34,838 bases of DNA from Nioella halotolerans (GCA_003428585.1 QVQC01000003.1:1-34838), one strand, 5' to 3'; numbered from the stretch's first letter, positions 1 through 8,179 are shown. Notes: generated by a model not told the origin, from the letters alone. Numbers and translations: made by a program.

Positions 1-61
1 GGGGTAGAGCATTACCTTGCCAAGGTAAGGGTCGTGAGTTCGAATCTCATCGCCCGCTCCA
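1..61 (+). tRNA. tRNA-Gly (anticodon GCC), 5' end cut by the window edge
   Basis: The anticodon stem is TTACC (12-16) paired with GGTAA (24-28). It encloses the loop TTGCCAA, with anticodon GCC at 19-21. The T arm holds GAGTTCGAATCTC, the 3' acceptor strand CGCCCGC is at 51-57, T58 is the discriminator, and CCA is encoded at 59-61. About 14 nt (the 5' acceptor strand and start of the D arm) lie outside the window. No copy of the tRNA 3' end was noticed elsewhere in the window, so there is no sign of an integrated island using it as an attachment site. Confidence 0.95.
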
Positions 62-179
62 GTTTTCCAGTCTTTGACAGGCGCGACAGGGCGGCGCGTG
101 GAAACGCACCGGACGTCACCCGGCGATCGTCGCATGGTCCGCGACGCACGATCCGTCGCCCCCGGCGGCGTGGCGCCTT

Positions 180-1253
180 TCAGCGCTGCGCCAGCGACGC
201 GCGCAGCCGAAGCTCCGGCATGATCCGGTCAACCTCTCGCGGCAGTGCCGGGTTGTCGATCAGCGCCAGCAACCGGTCGGCGGCCATCGCCCCGACGCGG
301 TCGAGATCAATGGCCACGGAGGTCAGCGGCGGGTCGATCAGGTCGAGAGGGTGGGTTTCGTTATACCCGGTCAGCGACACGTCGTGCGGGCAGCGCAAGC
401 CGGTTTTGCGCAGCGCCCGCAACGCACCGAGCGCCACGCGATCATTGACCGCCATGATGACGCTTGGCGGTGTTGCCCGGCGCGCCAATAGCTCCTGCGC
501 CGCCGCCTCCCCTTCCTCCGAGGTCATCCGGGGCACGAAAACAAGCCGGTCATCGGCGACCGCCACGCCATGCGCGCGCAATCCTGCCAGAATCCCCGCG
601 AGCCGCTCCTTGCCGGTGGACAAGTGTTGCGGCGCGGCGATGACGCCGACATCGCGGTGCCCGGCGCAGGCAACCGCCTGCGCAAGCGCCTGCATGCCGG
701 AGAGGCAATCGTCGATCACGGCTGCACAGTCTGCGTCCTGCGGACGGCGCAGGACCGAGACGAGCGGCACGCCCTCTTCCCCCGCTCGGCGCACCACCGG
801 GTCCTGAAGGCGTGTCGTGCCGAGGATCACGCCATCGACAAGCCGGGCGCTCATCTTGGCGAACATGTCGGTTTCAGCATCGGGGTCGAACCCGGTATTG
901 CCGATGACCGCCATGTACCCGGCCTTGGCCAGTTGCCGCTCTATCCCGGTCAGGATGCGTGGATAGACCGGGTCGGCGATGTCATGCACGATCACCCCGA
1001 TCAGGTGGGTCGCGCTGGTTTTCAGCGCGGCTGCCGAGGCGTTGGGGATGTAGCCCAACTGTGCCGCCACCTCGCGGATCCGGGCCGCGGTTTGCGGCCC
1101 GACCCGCGCATCGCGATCCTCGCTCAAGACCCGCGACACGGTGGAAGGGTGCACCGCGACCGCCCGCGCCACGTCGATCAGGCGGGCGCGCTGCGCCTTG
1201 CCCGGCCTTGCGGGCCGGGAAGTGCGGGACGCCCCTTTTTCCTTGTCTGACAC
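180..1253 (-). CDS. LacI-family transcriptional regulator
   Basis: A 357-residue protein of typical LacI/GalR length. After a basic N-terminal tail, residues about 24-45 form the LacI helix-turn-helix (ARLIDVARAVAVHPSTVSRVL). Then come the hinge region (LGYIPNASAAALKT) and a periplasmic-binding-protein-like effector domain from about residue 60 (HLIGVIVHDIADPVYPRIL) to the end. It is the last gene of a leftward operon, 12 bp after the stop of the TRAP large permease. It probably represses that operon in response to the transported substrate. A LacI/PurR-type palindrome lies in the operon promoter at 4702-4711. The substrate is unknown. The family call is secure; the target is inferred from context. 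Confidence 0.93.
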   Translation of the reverse strand: MSDKEKGASRTSRPARPGKAQRARLIDVARAVAVHPSTVSRVLSEDRDARVGPQTAARIREVAAQLGYIPNASAAALKTSATHLIGVIVHDIADPVYPRILTGIERQLAKAGYMAVIGNTGFDPDAETDMFAKMSARLVDGVILGTTRLQDPVVRRAGEEGVPLVSVLRRPQDADCAAVIDDCLSGMQALAQAVACAGHRDVGVIAAPQHLSTGKERLAGILAGLRAHGVAVADDRLVFVPRMTSEEGEAAAQELLARRATPPSVIMAVNDRVALGALRALRKTGLRCPHDVSLTGYNETHPLDLIDPPLTSVAIDLDRVGAMAADRLLALIDNPALPREVDRIMPELRLRASLAQR

Positions 1254-1265
1254 TCTCCGCCTCGA

Positions 1266-2609
1266 TCAGCGACCTCCGAACCAGCGATCAATATAGACCA
1301 GATCGGGAAAGGCCGTCAGCAATGCAAGCACGAAAACCATCATCAGTGCAAACGGTACGGCGCCCCAGAAGACATCGCCCAGCGTGATGCGCTTGTCGTC
1401 CAGACAGCCCTTGATAACGAAACAGGCCATGCCCAGCGGCGGGGTCAGCAAGCCAACCTCGACCGCGATCACGGTGATGATGCCGAACCAGATCGGATCG
1501 GCGCCGAACCCCTGCACGACCGGCAGGAAAAGCGGCACCATGATCAGGATGATGGACACCGAATCGATGATCGTTCCAAGAAACAGGATGACGAGGATGT
1601 AGATCAGCACGACGAGCAGGAAGCTCTCCGTCGCCGTCTGCATCAGGGTGCCGATCTCGACCGGGACGCCGGCCAGCCCGAGCGAGCGGGTATACATCGT
1701 GGCCGCGATGACGAGGAAACAGACCGAGGCGGTCAGGTGCCCCGTCTCCTTCAGCACGTCCCAGAACCGCGCCAGCGTCAACTTGCGACGGGCAAAGGCA
1801 AGGATCAGCGCAGAGAGCGAGCCCACGGCGCCGGCCTCCGTCGGGGTGAAGATACCGCCGTAGATCCCGCCCAGCAAGATGGTGATGAGAAACAGGATCG
1901 GCAGGGACTTGGCGGCGATTTCGGCCGGGCTGCGGTCCACCTTGACCTCGGCGGCCCCCGGTTCGGCAAAGCGCCCACTGCGGTCATAGACGAAAGACGG
2001 CACGAGATAGGCCATCGCGATGATCCCGAGGCAATAGACAGACGACAGGATAATCCCCGGCCCGATACCGGCAAAGAACATCATGCCGATGGATTGCTCG
2101 GTCAGGATCGCGAAGATGATCAGCAGGATGCTGGGCGGGATCAGCATGCCGAGCACGGAGCTTCCGGCAACGGTGCCCACCGCGAAGCGCGGGCTGTAGC
2201 CAAGGCGCAGCATCTCGGGCACGGCAACGCGGGTGAAGATCGCCGCCGAGGCGATGGACACGCCCGTGACCGCGGCGAAAACGGCGTTCGAGCCGACCGT
2301 CGCCAGCCCGAGGCCACCGCGCAACCGGCGCAGGAAGTGATCGCCCACATCGTAGGCATCGCGCCCGACATCCGAGGCGCTCATGATCATGCCCATGAGC
2401 ACGAAAAGCGGGATCACGGCGAAGGTCTGGTCGGCGACCCCATCGGCGGCGGCCAGCGTCAGCAAGCGGATCGCAAGTTCCGGGTCGCCACGCTGGAGCG
2501 TGACCGAAAGAAACGAGACAAGGCTGAGCGCGACGGCCACATGCATGCCCGAATAGATCAGCAGGACAATGAGGCCGACGGACAGAAGGCCGATTTCGAG
2601 ACCGCCCAT
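1266..2609 (-). CDS. dctM: TRAP transporter large permease (DctM-like)
   Basis: A 447-residue multi-spanning membrane protein, the transport subunit of a tripartite ATP-independent periplasmic transporter. It runs from a hydrophobic start (GGLEIGLLSVGLIVLLIYSG) through many membrane segments to the conserved C-terminal GLLTPPLGMACFVIKG region. An ATG at 2609 is chosen over an upstream start at 2765 for two reasons. The extra 52 residues are hydrophilic and unlike the family, and the ATG at 2609 overlaps the stop of the small permease gene by one base (TGATG), the usual translational coupling of dctQ and dctM. It would use the sodium or proton gradient to import an organic acid or related solute, which the sequence does not identify. 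Confidence 0.93.
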   Translation of the reverse strand: MGGLEIGLLSVGLIVLLIYSGMHVAVALSLVSFLSVTLQRGDPELAIRLLTLAAADGVADQTFAVIPLFVLMGMIMSASDVGRDAYDVGDHFLRRLRGGLGLATVGSNAVFAAVTGVSIASAAIFTRVAVPEMLRLGYSPRFAVGTVAGSSVLGMLIPPSILLIIFAILTEQSIGMMFFAGIGPGIILSSVYCLGIIAMAYLVPSFVYDRSGRFAEPGAAEVKVDRSPAEIAAKSLPILFLITILLGGIYGGIFTPTEAGAVGSLSALILAFARRKLTLARFWDVLKETGHLTASVCFLVIAATMYTRSLGLAGVPVEIGTLMQTATESFLLVVLIYILVILFLGTIIDSVSIILIMVPLFLPVVQGFGADPIWFGIITVIAVEVGLLTPPLGMACFVIKGCLDDKRITLGDVFWGAVPFALMMVFVLALLTAFPDLVYIDRWFGGR

Positions 2610-3163
2610 CACCCCATCCCCCGGCGCAGGTCGCGCCCACGTCTGTAGGTCAACACGAGGAATTGCAGGCAGGCCGCGACCACGCCGAGGAAAAGGATCG
2701 CCTCCAGCGGCCACGTCGGCGCCGTGAAGATCCCCACATTTCCCTTGAAATACCCGCGCGACCACGCATCCACGACCCGCGGCGCCTGCCCATAGGCGAT
2801 CAGCGCGAACACCACGGCGCCGGCAAGGTTGAAGACGATGCGCAAGGACGTCTCAAGGCGCCAGATCCCACGACGTTCCAGAAAGCCCAGCAAAGCGTCG
2901 GAGCGCGTCAGCCGCTTGCCCGCCACGGCATGCGCGACCGTCAGGTAGACAACGGCTACGACCCCCATCTCGGTAAGTTCCAGCGTCCCGATCAGCGGCG
3001 CGTTGAACAGCCACCGGCCGAACACGTCGATATTCACGATCACCATCATGACCAGCACGCAGACCGCGCCCAAAGTGTTCATGAGCGACGTGACCGGTGT
3101 CAGCAGCACGACCGGCTCGGGGACGTCACCGCCCCCGAACTTCGTTTCCGGCGCCTTCGTCAC
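2609..3163 (-). CDS. dctQ: TRAP transporter small permease (DctQ-like)
   Basis: A small membrane protein of about 184 residues with four predicted membrane segments, for example LGAVCVLVMMVIVNIDVFG, MGVVAVVYLTVAHAV and LEAILFLGVVAACLQFLVL. This is the DctQ layout. The start is ambiguous. A GTG at 3163 gives a 4-bp GTGA overlap with the dctP stop, and I prefer it. A TTG at 3175 in the same frame would add four residues and overlap dctP by 16 bp. It forms the membrane complex with the large permease encoded immediately downstream. Confidence 0.88.
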   Translation of the reverse strand: MTKAPETKFGGGDVPEPVVLLTPVTSLMNTLGAVCVLVMMVIVNIDVFGRWLFNAPLIGTLELTEMGVVAVVYLTVAHAVAGKRLTRSDALLGFLERRGIWRLETSLRIVFNLAGAVVFALIAYGQAPRVVDAWSRGYFKGNVGIFTAPTWPLEAILFLGVVAACLQFLVLTYRRGRDLRRGMG

Positions 3164-4134
3164 TGCGCATCCCAATCCCGCGCGACGGTCTGGTCGGCGG
3201 CGCGCATCGCGTCCATGTAGTCGGTCAGGATCGCCTGCGCCGGAACTCCCTGCGCTTCAAGCGATGCGACCCATTCCTGCGCGATGTTGGGAAGCGTTGC
3301 CGCCCACTCGTCACGCTCATCCGGGTCGATGACGGTCACGGAGCCGCCGCTTTCGATGAAGGTCTCGCGCGCCTGCGCGCCAAGATCCGCGGCAAACTCG
3401 CCCAAGGCCACGCCGTATTCCTGCGCGGCTTCGGTCATGGCGACCTGAACTTCCTCGGGCCAGCTGTCCCATGTGTCCCGGTTGACGTTGATGACATAGC
3501 TGTTCACGCCGCCCAGTTGCGCGTCGAAATAGTGATCGCACACCTCGTAGAAGCGCAGCGAAACGACCGCTTCACCCCAGACGAGCATCGCATCGGAAAC
3601 GCCCGTTTCCACGAGCTGGTAGAAGTTGCCGAGCGTGCCGGTAAGCCCCGTCGCGCCAACCGGCTCGATCCAGCGCAGGTTGGGCCCCGCCCCGGCCACC
3701 TTGAGCCCGTCAATATCGTCGAGGCTGTCGATCGGGCTAGTGGAACACAGGATGTAGTTGTCCGGTATCCCGCTGACCGAGAGGCTGACCTGATTCAGCG
3801 GCTCCCAGGTTTCGGCGAAGGCCGGGTACTCCTCGACGAGGCCGTCGACAACCTCGTGGATCAGCACCAGGTCATTGGTGGTGAACGGGGTCACGTATCC
3901 GATCTGGTAGACCGGCAGCCTGTCGGCGTGAAAGGCGGTCGGGATGACTCCCATGTCGGCCAGCCCGACCTGGATCGCTTCCAGTTCACCCGACGGTGAC
4001 GCCAGCGTGCCGGAAAACGCTTCCCGCCAATTGACCTCGTAGGTTCCGGTTTCCGCCAGACGCGCGTCGACGGCTGGCATGAAATCCTCCTGCAGGATCC
4101 TGACAGCCGCGACCGCAGGCGAAAACCCGGGCAC
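3160..4134 (-). CDS. dctP: TRAP transporter solute-binding protein (DctP-like), signal peptide missing
   Basis: A DctP-family periplasmic solute-binding domain is present almost complete at 324 residues. It includes LEAIQVGLADMGVIP, the mid-protein hinge and LKVAGAGPNLRWIEPVGAT, and the C-terminal helix region. The only standard start is a GTG at 4134, which begins inside the mature domain (MPGFSPAVAAVRILQEDF). Reading the same frame upstream gives RVTSAAQETVDVTIVPGF, which looks like the end of a signal peptide plus the mature N terminus. The frame then closes with TGA at 4198-4200, inside the 3' end of the OsmC gene, with no ATG, GTG or TTG. The other two frames contain no hydrophobic leader either. 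As written, the protein could not be exported, so the gene looks 5'-truncated. A CTG start at 4179 would not restore a signal peptide. Confidence 0.85.
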   Translation of the reverse strand: MPGFSPAVAAVRILQEDFMPAVDARLAETGTYEVNWREAFSGTLASPSGELEAIQVGLADMGVIPTAFHADRLPVYQIGYVTPFTTNDLVLIHEVVDGLVEEYPAFAETWEPLNQVSLSVSGIPDNYILCSTSPIDSLDDIDGLKVAGAGPNLRWIEPVGATGLTGTLGNFYQLVETGVSDAMLVWGEAVVSLRFYEVCDHYFDAQLGGVNSYVINVNRDTWDSWPEEVQVAMTEAAQEYGVALGEFAADLGAQARETFIESGGSVTVIDPDERDEWAATLPNIAQEWVASLEAQGVPAQAILTDYMDAMRAADQTVARDWDAQ

Positions 4135-4175
4135 GATGGTGACATCAACCGTTTCCTGCGCGGCGGATGTGACCC

Positions 4176-4667
4176 TCAGACGCTGACAGCCTCGCCGTCA
4201 TTGATCCGAAGGCTGTGCTTGATGTCGTTTGCCTGTGCCAATGTCGCCTCGACGAAACAGGCGCGCTTCGATGCGGCGATGAGGTCTTTCACCTTGTCCG
4301 CGGGGGCGTCCGAGGTCAGATCGATGCTGATCTCGAACCCGGCCGGACGCGCCTGATAAGGGCCGACAGGATCGGCCACGGCGTCCCATTTCGCGCTGCA
4401 CCCAACCTCGAGGTCGGACAGGTCGATGGCGAGTTTCTTCGCGAAGACACGGATCTGCGTCATCACGCAGCCGACGAGCCCCGTCAGGAAATAATCCAGC
4501 GGCGTCGGTGCCGTGTCTTCGCCCCCTTGGAAGCGGCCTTCGTCGGTCGCAAGCGTGCGCGTGACCTTGAATGGTATCAGCGCCTCGTTCGTGACCTCGT
4601 TGCGCAACTTGCCAACGCAGACACCGTCAGAGCGGAACTCCACGTTGAAAATCGACTCTCCTGACAT
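4176..4667 (-). CDS. OsmC-family protein
   Basis: A 163-residue protein of normal OsmC-like length. The family core is visible: TPLDYFLTGLVGCVMTQIRVFAKK with Cys67, and SKRACFVEATLA with Cys137. These are the two cysteines that reduce organic hydroperoxides in the OsmC/Ohr superfamily. The ATG at 4667 is preceded by a good ribosome binding site (GAGGGG, 5 bases upstream). It is the first gene of the TRAP/LacI operon, with the promoter just upstream. OsmC-like proteins of this branch are often annotated only by family, so peroxidase activity is likely but the substrate is unknown. Its 3' end lies against the truncated dctP. Confidence 0.88.
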   Translation of the reverse strand: MSGESIFNVEFRSDGVCVGKLRNEVTNEALIPFKVTRTLATDEGRFQGGEDTAPTPLDYFLTGLVGCVMTQIRVFAKKLAIDLSDLEVGCSAKWDAVADPVGPYQARPAGFEISIDLTSDAPADKVKDLIAASKRACFVEATLAQANDIKHSLRINDGEAVSV

Positions 4668-4687
4668 GTTTTCCCCTCACCTGGTCG

Positions 4688-4716
4688 ATAATGCAGTTGC
4701 GCAAACGTTTGTTCAA
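4688..4716 (-). promoter_or_regulatory. Sigma-70-type promoter with LacI/PurR-like operator in the spacer
   Basis: On the minus strand, TTGAAC (4711-4716) is the -35 and CATTAT (4688-4693) the -10, with an exact 17-bp spacer. The spacer and -35 contain the perfect 10-bp palindrome CAAACGTTTG (4702-4711). It extends outward as a 20-bp imperfect palindrome (4697-4716) with two mismatched base pairs. A central CG flanked by AAA/TTT is the classic core of LacI/PurR-family operators. Its position would block RNA polymerase. The LacI-family gene at the end of the same operon is the obvious candidate repressor. Confidence 0.7.
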
Positions 4717-5073
4717 AAGACCGGGCGGGGCCTGCCAAGTCAAACTCGAAGATAACCATTATGGATATGCGTTTGCGTCAGGAGGGGCGGGGGCCAGCCC
4801 CTCCCTCACGACCTGCCCCGGCCCAACCCGCGGGCGAAGCGAAGGCCGGGATGACTGGCGCAGGTGTCGGGCGCACGGCCGGATCCGGCCGCGAACCGGG
4901 CCCATGTCCAAGCATTCCCGACCTTCGTTGCGGTTCTGCGCTGGCGCGACATCAAACTTCTGCCGCGCGGCGCGATACCACGCATCATGATGAGGGCTTG
5001 GCGCCTCACGTCTCCGACGTCGACCTCCGGGGCCGCGACACCGCCGTCATCAAGCGCGCAGGCGCTTGTGCCA
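4717..5073. other. Intergenic region with two palindromic hairpins
   Basis: No convincing gene. Two inverted repeats stand out. GGAGGGGC (4781-4788) pairs with GCCCCTCC (4797-4804) around an 8-nt loop. CCCGGCC (4817-4823) pairs with GGCCGGG (4844-4850) around a longer GC-rich loop. Neither is followed by a T tract, so they are not canonical intrinsic terminators. The second resembles a dispersed REP-like palindrome. The region separates the divergent upstream end of the OsmC operon from the 3' end of the Sel1-repeat gene. Confidence 0.4.
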
Positions 5074-5916
5074 TCACTCGCCGCGCAATTCCGCGAGGCG
5101 CTCTGCGGCGTTCTCGTGGCCCAGGTCCCGGGCGCGTTCGAACCAGCGGATGGCAAGCGCGTCATCCTGCTGCACGCCTTCGCCGTCGAGAACCATGATA
5201 CCGACATTGTAGGCGGAGTCGGCATCCCCGAGATTGGCGGCCGTGGCCCAGACGCGGGCGGCTTCGGGCAAGTCCTGCGCGACCCCGCGACCGCGGTAGA
5301 ATCCGAAACCGACCAGCCGCATGGCGATGGCATTGTCCTGATCCGCAGCCAGCCGCGCCCAGCGCATCGCGGCGGCATCGTCGTTTTCCACCCCTGTTCC
5401 GTTGTAAAGCAGGTAGGCAAGGTTCGACTGCGCTTCGGGCAGGCCCTGTTCGGCGGCAAGACGATAAAGCGCGGCGGCACGGGCGGCGTCGGCCGCCACC
5501 CCCTCGCCGTTCAGGTAGCGCACCCCGAGATTGAGCTGGGCCACCGCGTCCCCGGCCTCGGCGCGCGCCATCAGGTCGGCCAGTTCGTCGGTCCGGTAGA
5601 TCGTTTCACCATCGACCGAGACCGAGAAGCCTTCGGTGCCGTCGATGATCACCTCTGACTCCGCGGTGATGTCATGGGGTTCGCCGTCGATGATCACGCT
5701 GTTTTCGGTGATCAGAACCTCCCGGTCGTTGAACGTCGCCTCGATCCCTCGAAACGTGTTGCGCGACCCGACGGAGCCGTTGCCAAGGATCGTCACCACC
5801 AGATCACCATAGCTCGATGACATGCTGGATTGCGCCGTGGCGGCCATCGGCATGGACAGGGAGACTGCAGTGGCAAGCAGCAGCGCGGGGGCGGACAAGC
5901 GCAGGAAGCGGGGCAT
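5074..5916 (-). CDS. Secreted Sel1-repeat (tetratricopeptide-like) protein
   Basis: A 280-residue protein. Residues 1-28 form a signal peptide (basic MPRFLR, hydrophobic core, AATAQ cleavage region). A stretch of about 100 residues of beta character follows. From about residue 120 there are four to five Sel1-like repeats of about 36 residues, with the pattern A..NLG..Y..G.GV..D...A..WY..AA..G, for example AQLNLGVRYLNGEGVAADAA and SNLAYLLYNGTGVENDDAAA. Such repeats are protein-binding scaffolds, often periplasmic or in the envelope. The ATG at 5916 follows AGAGAGG at about 9 bases. It stands alone; partner unknown. Confidence 0.85.
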   Translation of the reverse strand: MPRFLRLSAPALLLATAVSLSMPMAATAQSSMSSSYGDLVVTILGNGSVGSRNTFRGIEATFNDREVLITENSVIIDGEPHDITAESEVIIDGTEGFSVSVDGETIYRTDELADLMARAEAGDAVAQLNLGVRYLNGEGVAADAARAAALYRLAAEQGLPEAQSNLAYLLYNGTGVENDDAAAMRWARLAADQDNAIAMRLVGFGFYRGRGVAQDLPEAARVWATAANLGDADSAYNVGIMVLDGEGVQQDDALAIRWFERARDLGHENAAERLAELRGE

Positions 5917-5996
5917 GTGAAAAGACCTCTCTTGAATGACATGCTGACCCTGTGGCCCGAAAAATCGCGGGCACGGTCAGACGATGGGGCATGGGA

Positions 5997-6025
5997 AATA
6001 TAGTGTCTTTTTGACGTTTAGTCTA
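5997..6025 (-). promoter_or_regulatory. Predicted promoter of the Sel1-repeat gene
   Basis: Reading the minus strand, TAGACT (6020-6025, 4 of 6 matches to the -35 consensus) and TATATT (5997-6002, 5 of 6 matches to the -10) are separated by exactly 17 bp. Transcription would begin near 5990 and leave a leader of about 70 nt before the ATG at 5916. The rest of the 5917-6247 intergenic region shows no other feature I can support. The hisB promoter must also lie there but I could not place it. Confidence 0.5.
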
Positions 6026-6247
6026 GATGTGGCGGCCACCGCGGGCCTGCCCCCGTCATGTGCCGGAATTCGAAAGAGATTTCGCCGCTATCGGCACCCG
6101 GCCCCGATGCCGGGGCGCCCCACCCACCCGTCCGCCTGCGCGGCAAACCGGACATGGAGCGAATCAAGATCGCGCGCATCGGGGCCTTTTCCGCCGCGCC
6201 CCGGCACCCTATAAGGCGCGGGCACTCAAGGCGGAGGCCCGAACCAC

Positions 6248-6835
6248 ATGCGCAAAAGCACCATCACCCGCGAGACGGCGGAAACCCGGATCAGCGTCGA
6301 GATCGACCTCGACGGCAGCGGCCGGTACGACAACCGCACCGGGGTGGGGTTCTTCGACCACATGCTCGACCAGTTATCGCGCCATTCGCTGATCGACATG
6401 GTGATCCGGGCCGAGGGCGACACCCATGTCGACGATCACCACACGGTCGAGGATACCGGTATCGCGCTTGGGCAGGCTCTGGCGCAGGCGCTTGGCGACA
6501 AGCGCGGCATCAGGCGCTACGGGGAATGCCACCTGCCGATGGATGACGCGCAGCTGCGTGCCGCGCTCGACCTGTCCGGGCGGCCCTACCTCGTGTGGAA
6601 TGTGGATCTGCCGACGGCGAAAATCGGCAGTTTCGATTGTGAACTGGTGCGCGAGTTCTTTCAGGCGCTGGCGACCCATGGCGATATCACCCTGCACGTG
6701 GATCGGCTTCACGGATTCAACAGCCACCATATTGCCGAGGCCGCTTTCAAGGCCGTTGCCCGCGCGCTGCGCATGGCGGTGGAGCCCGACCCGCGCAAGG
6801 GCGATGCCATCCCCTCGACCAAGGGGACGCTCTGA
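6248..6835 (+). CDS. hisB: Imidazoleglycerol-phosphate dehydratase (HisB)
   Basis: A 195-residue cytoplasmic enzyme that dehydrates imidazole glycerol phosphate to imidazole acetol phosphate in histidine synthesis. The two metal-binding repeats are visible: [17 protein letters not shown] in the first half and [17 protein letters not shown] in the second. [15 protein letters not shown] is near the N terminus. The length fits the monofunctional HisB (without the phosphatase domain). The ATG at 6248 follows GGAGG at about 9 bases. It starts the rightward his block, and hisH follows 3 bp after its stop. Confidence 0.97.
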   Translation: MRKSTITRETAETRISVEIDLDGSGRYDNRTGVGFFDHMLDQLSRHSLIDMVIRAEGDTHVDDHHTVEDTGIALGQALAQALGDKRGIRRYGECHLPMDDAQLRAALDLSGRPYLVWNVDLPTAKIGSFDCELVREFFQALATHGDITLHVDRLHGFNSHHIAEAAFKAVARALRMAVEPDPRKGDAIPSTKGTL

Positions 6836-6838
6836 CCC

Positions 6839-7477
6839 ATGGCAACAGTGCTGGTCGATTACGAAAGCGGCAACCTGCATTCCGCCGAAAAGGCGTTCCA
6901 GCGCATGGCCGTCGAGGGCGGGCACGGGCCCGTCGTGGTCAGCGCCGATCCGGCCGTGGTGGCGACAGCCGACCGGATCGTGCTGCCCGGCGACGGCGCC
7001 TTCCCGGCCTGCCGGCGGGGCTTGCAGGCGATCGATGGGCTGGAGGCGGCGCTGATCGAGGCGGTGGAACGGCGCGGCGTTCCGTTCCTCGGAATCTGCG
7101 TCGGCATGCAGATGCTTGCCACGACCGGCCGCGAATACGAGGAGGTGGCCGGCTTTGGCTGGATCCCCGGCGAGGTGGTGGCCATCGCGCCGGCAGACCC
7201 GAAGCTGAAAGTGCCGCATATGGGCTGGAACGATCTGGTGATCGACCGCGCGCATCCGGTGCTGGAAGGGATCGAGACGGGCGAGCATGCCTATTTCGTG
7301 CATGGCTACCACATGCAGGTGAGCGACAACGCGAATCTTTTGGCGCATGTGGATTATGGCGCGCCGATCACCGCCATCGTTGGCAACGGCAACGTCGTGG
7401 GCACCCAGTTCCACCCCGAAAAGAGCCAGGGCGCGGGGCTGCGGCTGATCGGCAATTTCCTGTGCTGGCGGCCTTGA
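6839..7477 (+). CDS. hisH: Imidazole glycerol phosphate synthase, glutaminase subunit (HisH)
   Basis: A 212-residue class I glutamine amidotransferase. The nucleophile elbow LGICVGMQML places Cys87, and GTQFHPEKS gives His192 and Glu194, completing the catalytic triad. It releases ammonia from glutamine and channels it to HisF, encoded at 9462. It starts 3 bp after hisB. After its stop the his series is interrupted by a gene on the opposite strand. Confidence 0.97.
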   Translation: MATVLVDYESGNLHSAEKAFQRMAVEGGHGPVVVSADPAVVATADRIVLPGDGAFPACRRGLQAIDGLEAALIEAVERRGVPFLGICVGMQMLATTGREYEEVAGFGWIPGEVVAIAPADPKLKVPHMGWNDLVIDRAHPVLEGIETGEHAYFVHGYHMQVSDNANLLAHVDYGAPITAIVGNGNVVGTQFHPEKSQGAGLRLIGNFLCWRP

Positions 7478-7608
7478 ACGGGGCCACGATCTCGACGCCT
7501 GCGGCGCCGATCCGCGTCTCTTCGCTGCGCGCATCGGCGCAGGCGCGCTACCCCGCGACCGGCGCGAGGTGGCAGGGCCCGAGGGCTCGCTGCCCCCGCG
7601 CCTGACGG

Positions 7609-7640
7609 CGCCCCCCGGAGTATTGTTGCCAAGAAGAAGG
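7609..7640. repeat. Candidate recurrent Rhodobacteraceae intergenic motif
   Basis: The segment CGCCCCCCGGAGTATTGTTG, followed by CCAAGAAGAAGG, matches a short motif that I recall seeing repeatedly between genes in Rhodobacteraceae genomes (CCCCCGGAGTATT followed by an AAGAAGAAG tail). Only one copy was noticed in this window. It lies between the converging ends of hisH and the DUF2147 gene. Its function is unknown; a transcription-termination role is possible. The recognition is from memory, not from a search. Confidence 0.3.
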
Positions 7641-7653
7641 GATGCGGCGCGGG

Positions 7654-8040
7654 TTATTGGACGCGGACCCAGTTCTGCCGCGCGCAGATCAACCCGCCCA
7701 CCACGCAGCCCCGCAGGGTCAGGGCGTCGCCCTCGACCTGCATCCGGCCGATATAGATGCGATCATTCGATGGGCGCCAGACGCTGCCCTCGTAACGGCC
7801 GTCGCCCTGCGGCAGCATGTCGATGACGATCTGGCGGCCGATATTCTCGCTTTCGTATTCGCCCTCGCTGTTGAAGGTGCGGACAATGCTGCCGCAGACG
7901 GCCTCGCCGCAACTTTCCATCTCGACGAAGGCGAAGGCCCCGTCATCGGGTTCGGTCTGCCAGATGCCATGCGCGGGGTCGGCGGCGGCCATGCCGGCAA
8001 GCGCGAACACGGCAAAGGCTGTCAGGAACGCAGTTTTCAT
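7654..8040 (-). CDS. DUF2147 family exported protein
   Basis: A 128-residue protein with a signal peptide (MKTAFLTAFAVFALAGMAAA). The short DUF2147 domain follows: GIWQTEPDDGAFAFVEM, a CGEAVCG cysteine pair, and a C-terminal CVVGGLICARQNWVRV. The ATG at 8040 is preferred over a longer frame opening at 8181, because it gives a clean leader and AGGAG lies just upstream. It lies on the strand opposite to the his genes, between hisH and hisA. Function unknown; members are periplasmic or extracellular. Confidence 0.85.
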   Translation of the reverse strand: MKTAFLTAFAVFALAGMAAADPAHGIWQTEPDDGAFAFVEMESCGEAVCGSIVRTFNSEGEYESENIGRQIVIDMLPQGDGRYEGSVWRPSNDRIYIGRMQVEGDALTLRGCVVGGLICARQNWVRVQ

Positions 8041-8179
8041 CGTGATCTCCTCCCAGTGGACGGCACCGAGTGTGGCGGCTGCCGCGGCAATCTGGCAAGG
8101 CTGACGTCGGGTTGCCTTGGCAAGGCGGTGCCGATCCGGCAAAAGGGCCGCGATTCCGACCCCGCGAAAGGTGCCTTTC

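Noticed and set aside
1..61. tRNA-Gly as an integration site of a genomic island
   Set aside because: No repeat of the tRNA 3' end and no integrase gene were seen in the window.
2610..2765. Longer start for the TRAP large permease
   Set aside because: The added 52 residues are hydrophilic and overlap most of the end of dctQ; the ATG at 2609 gives the expected coupled start.
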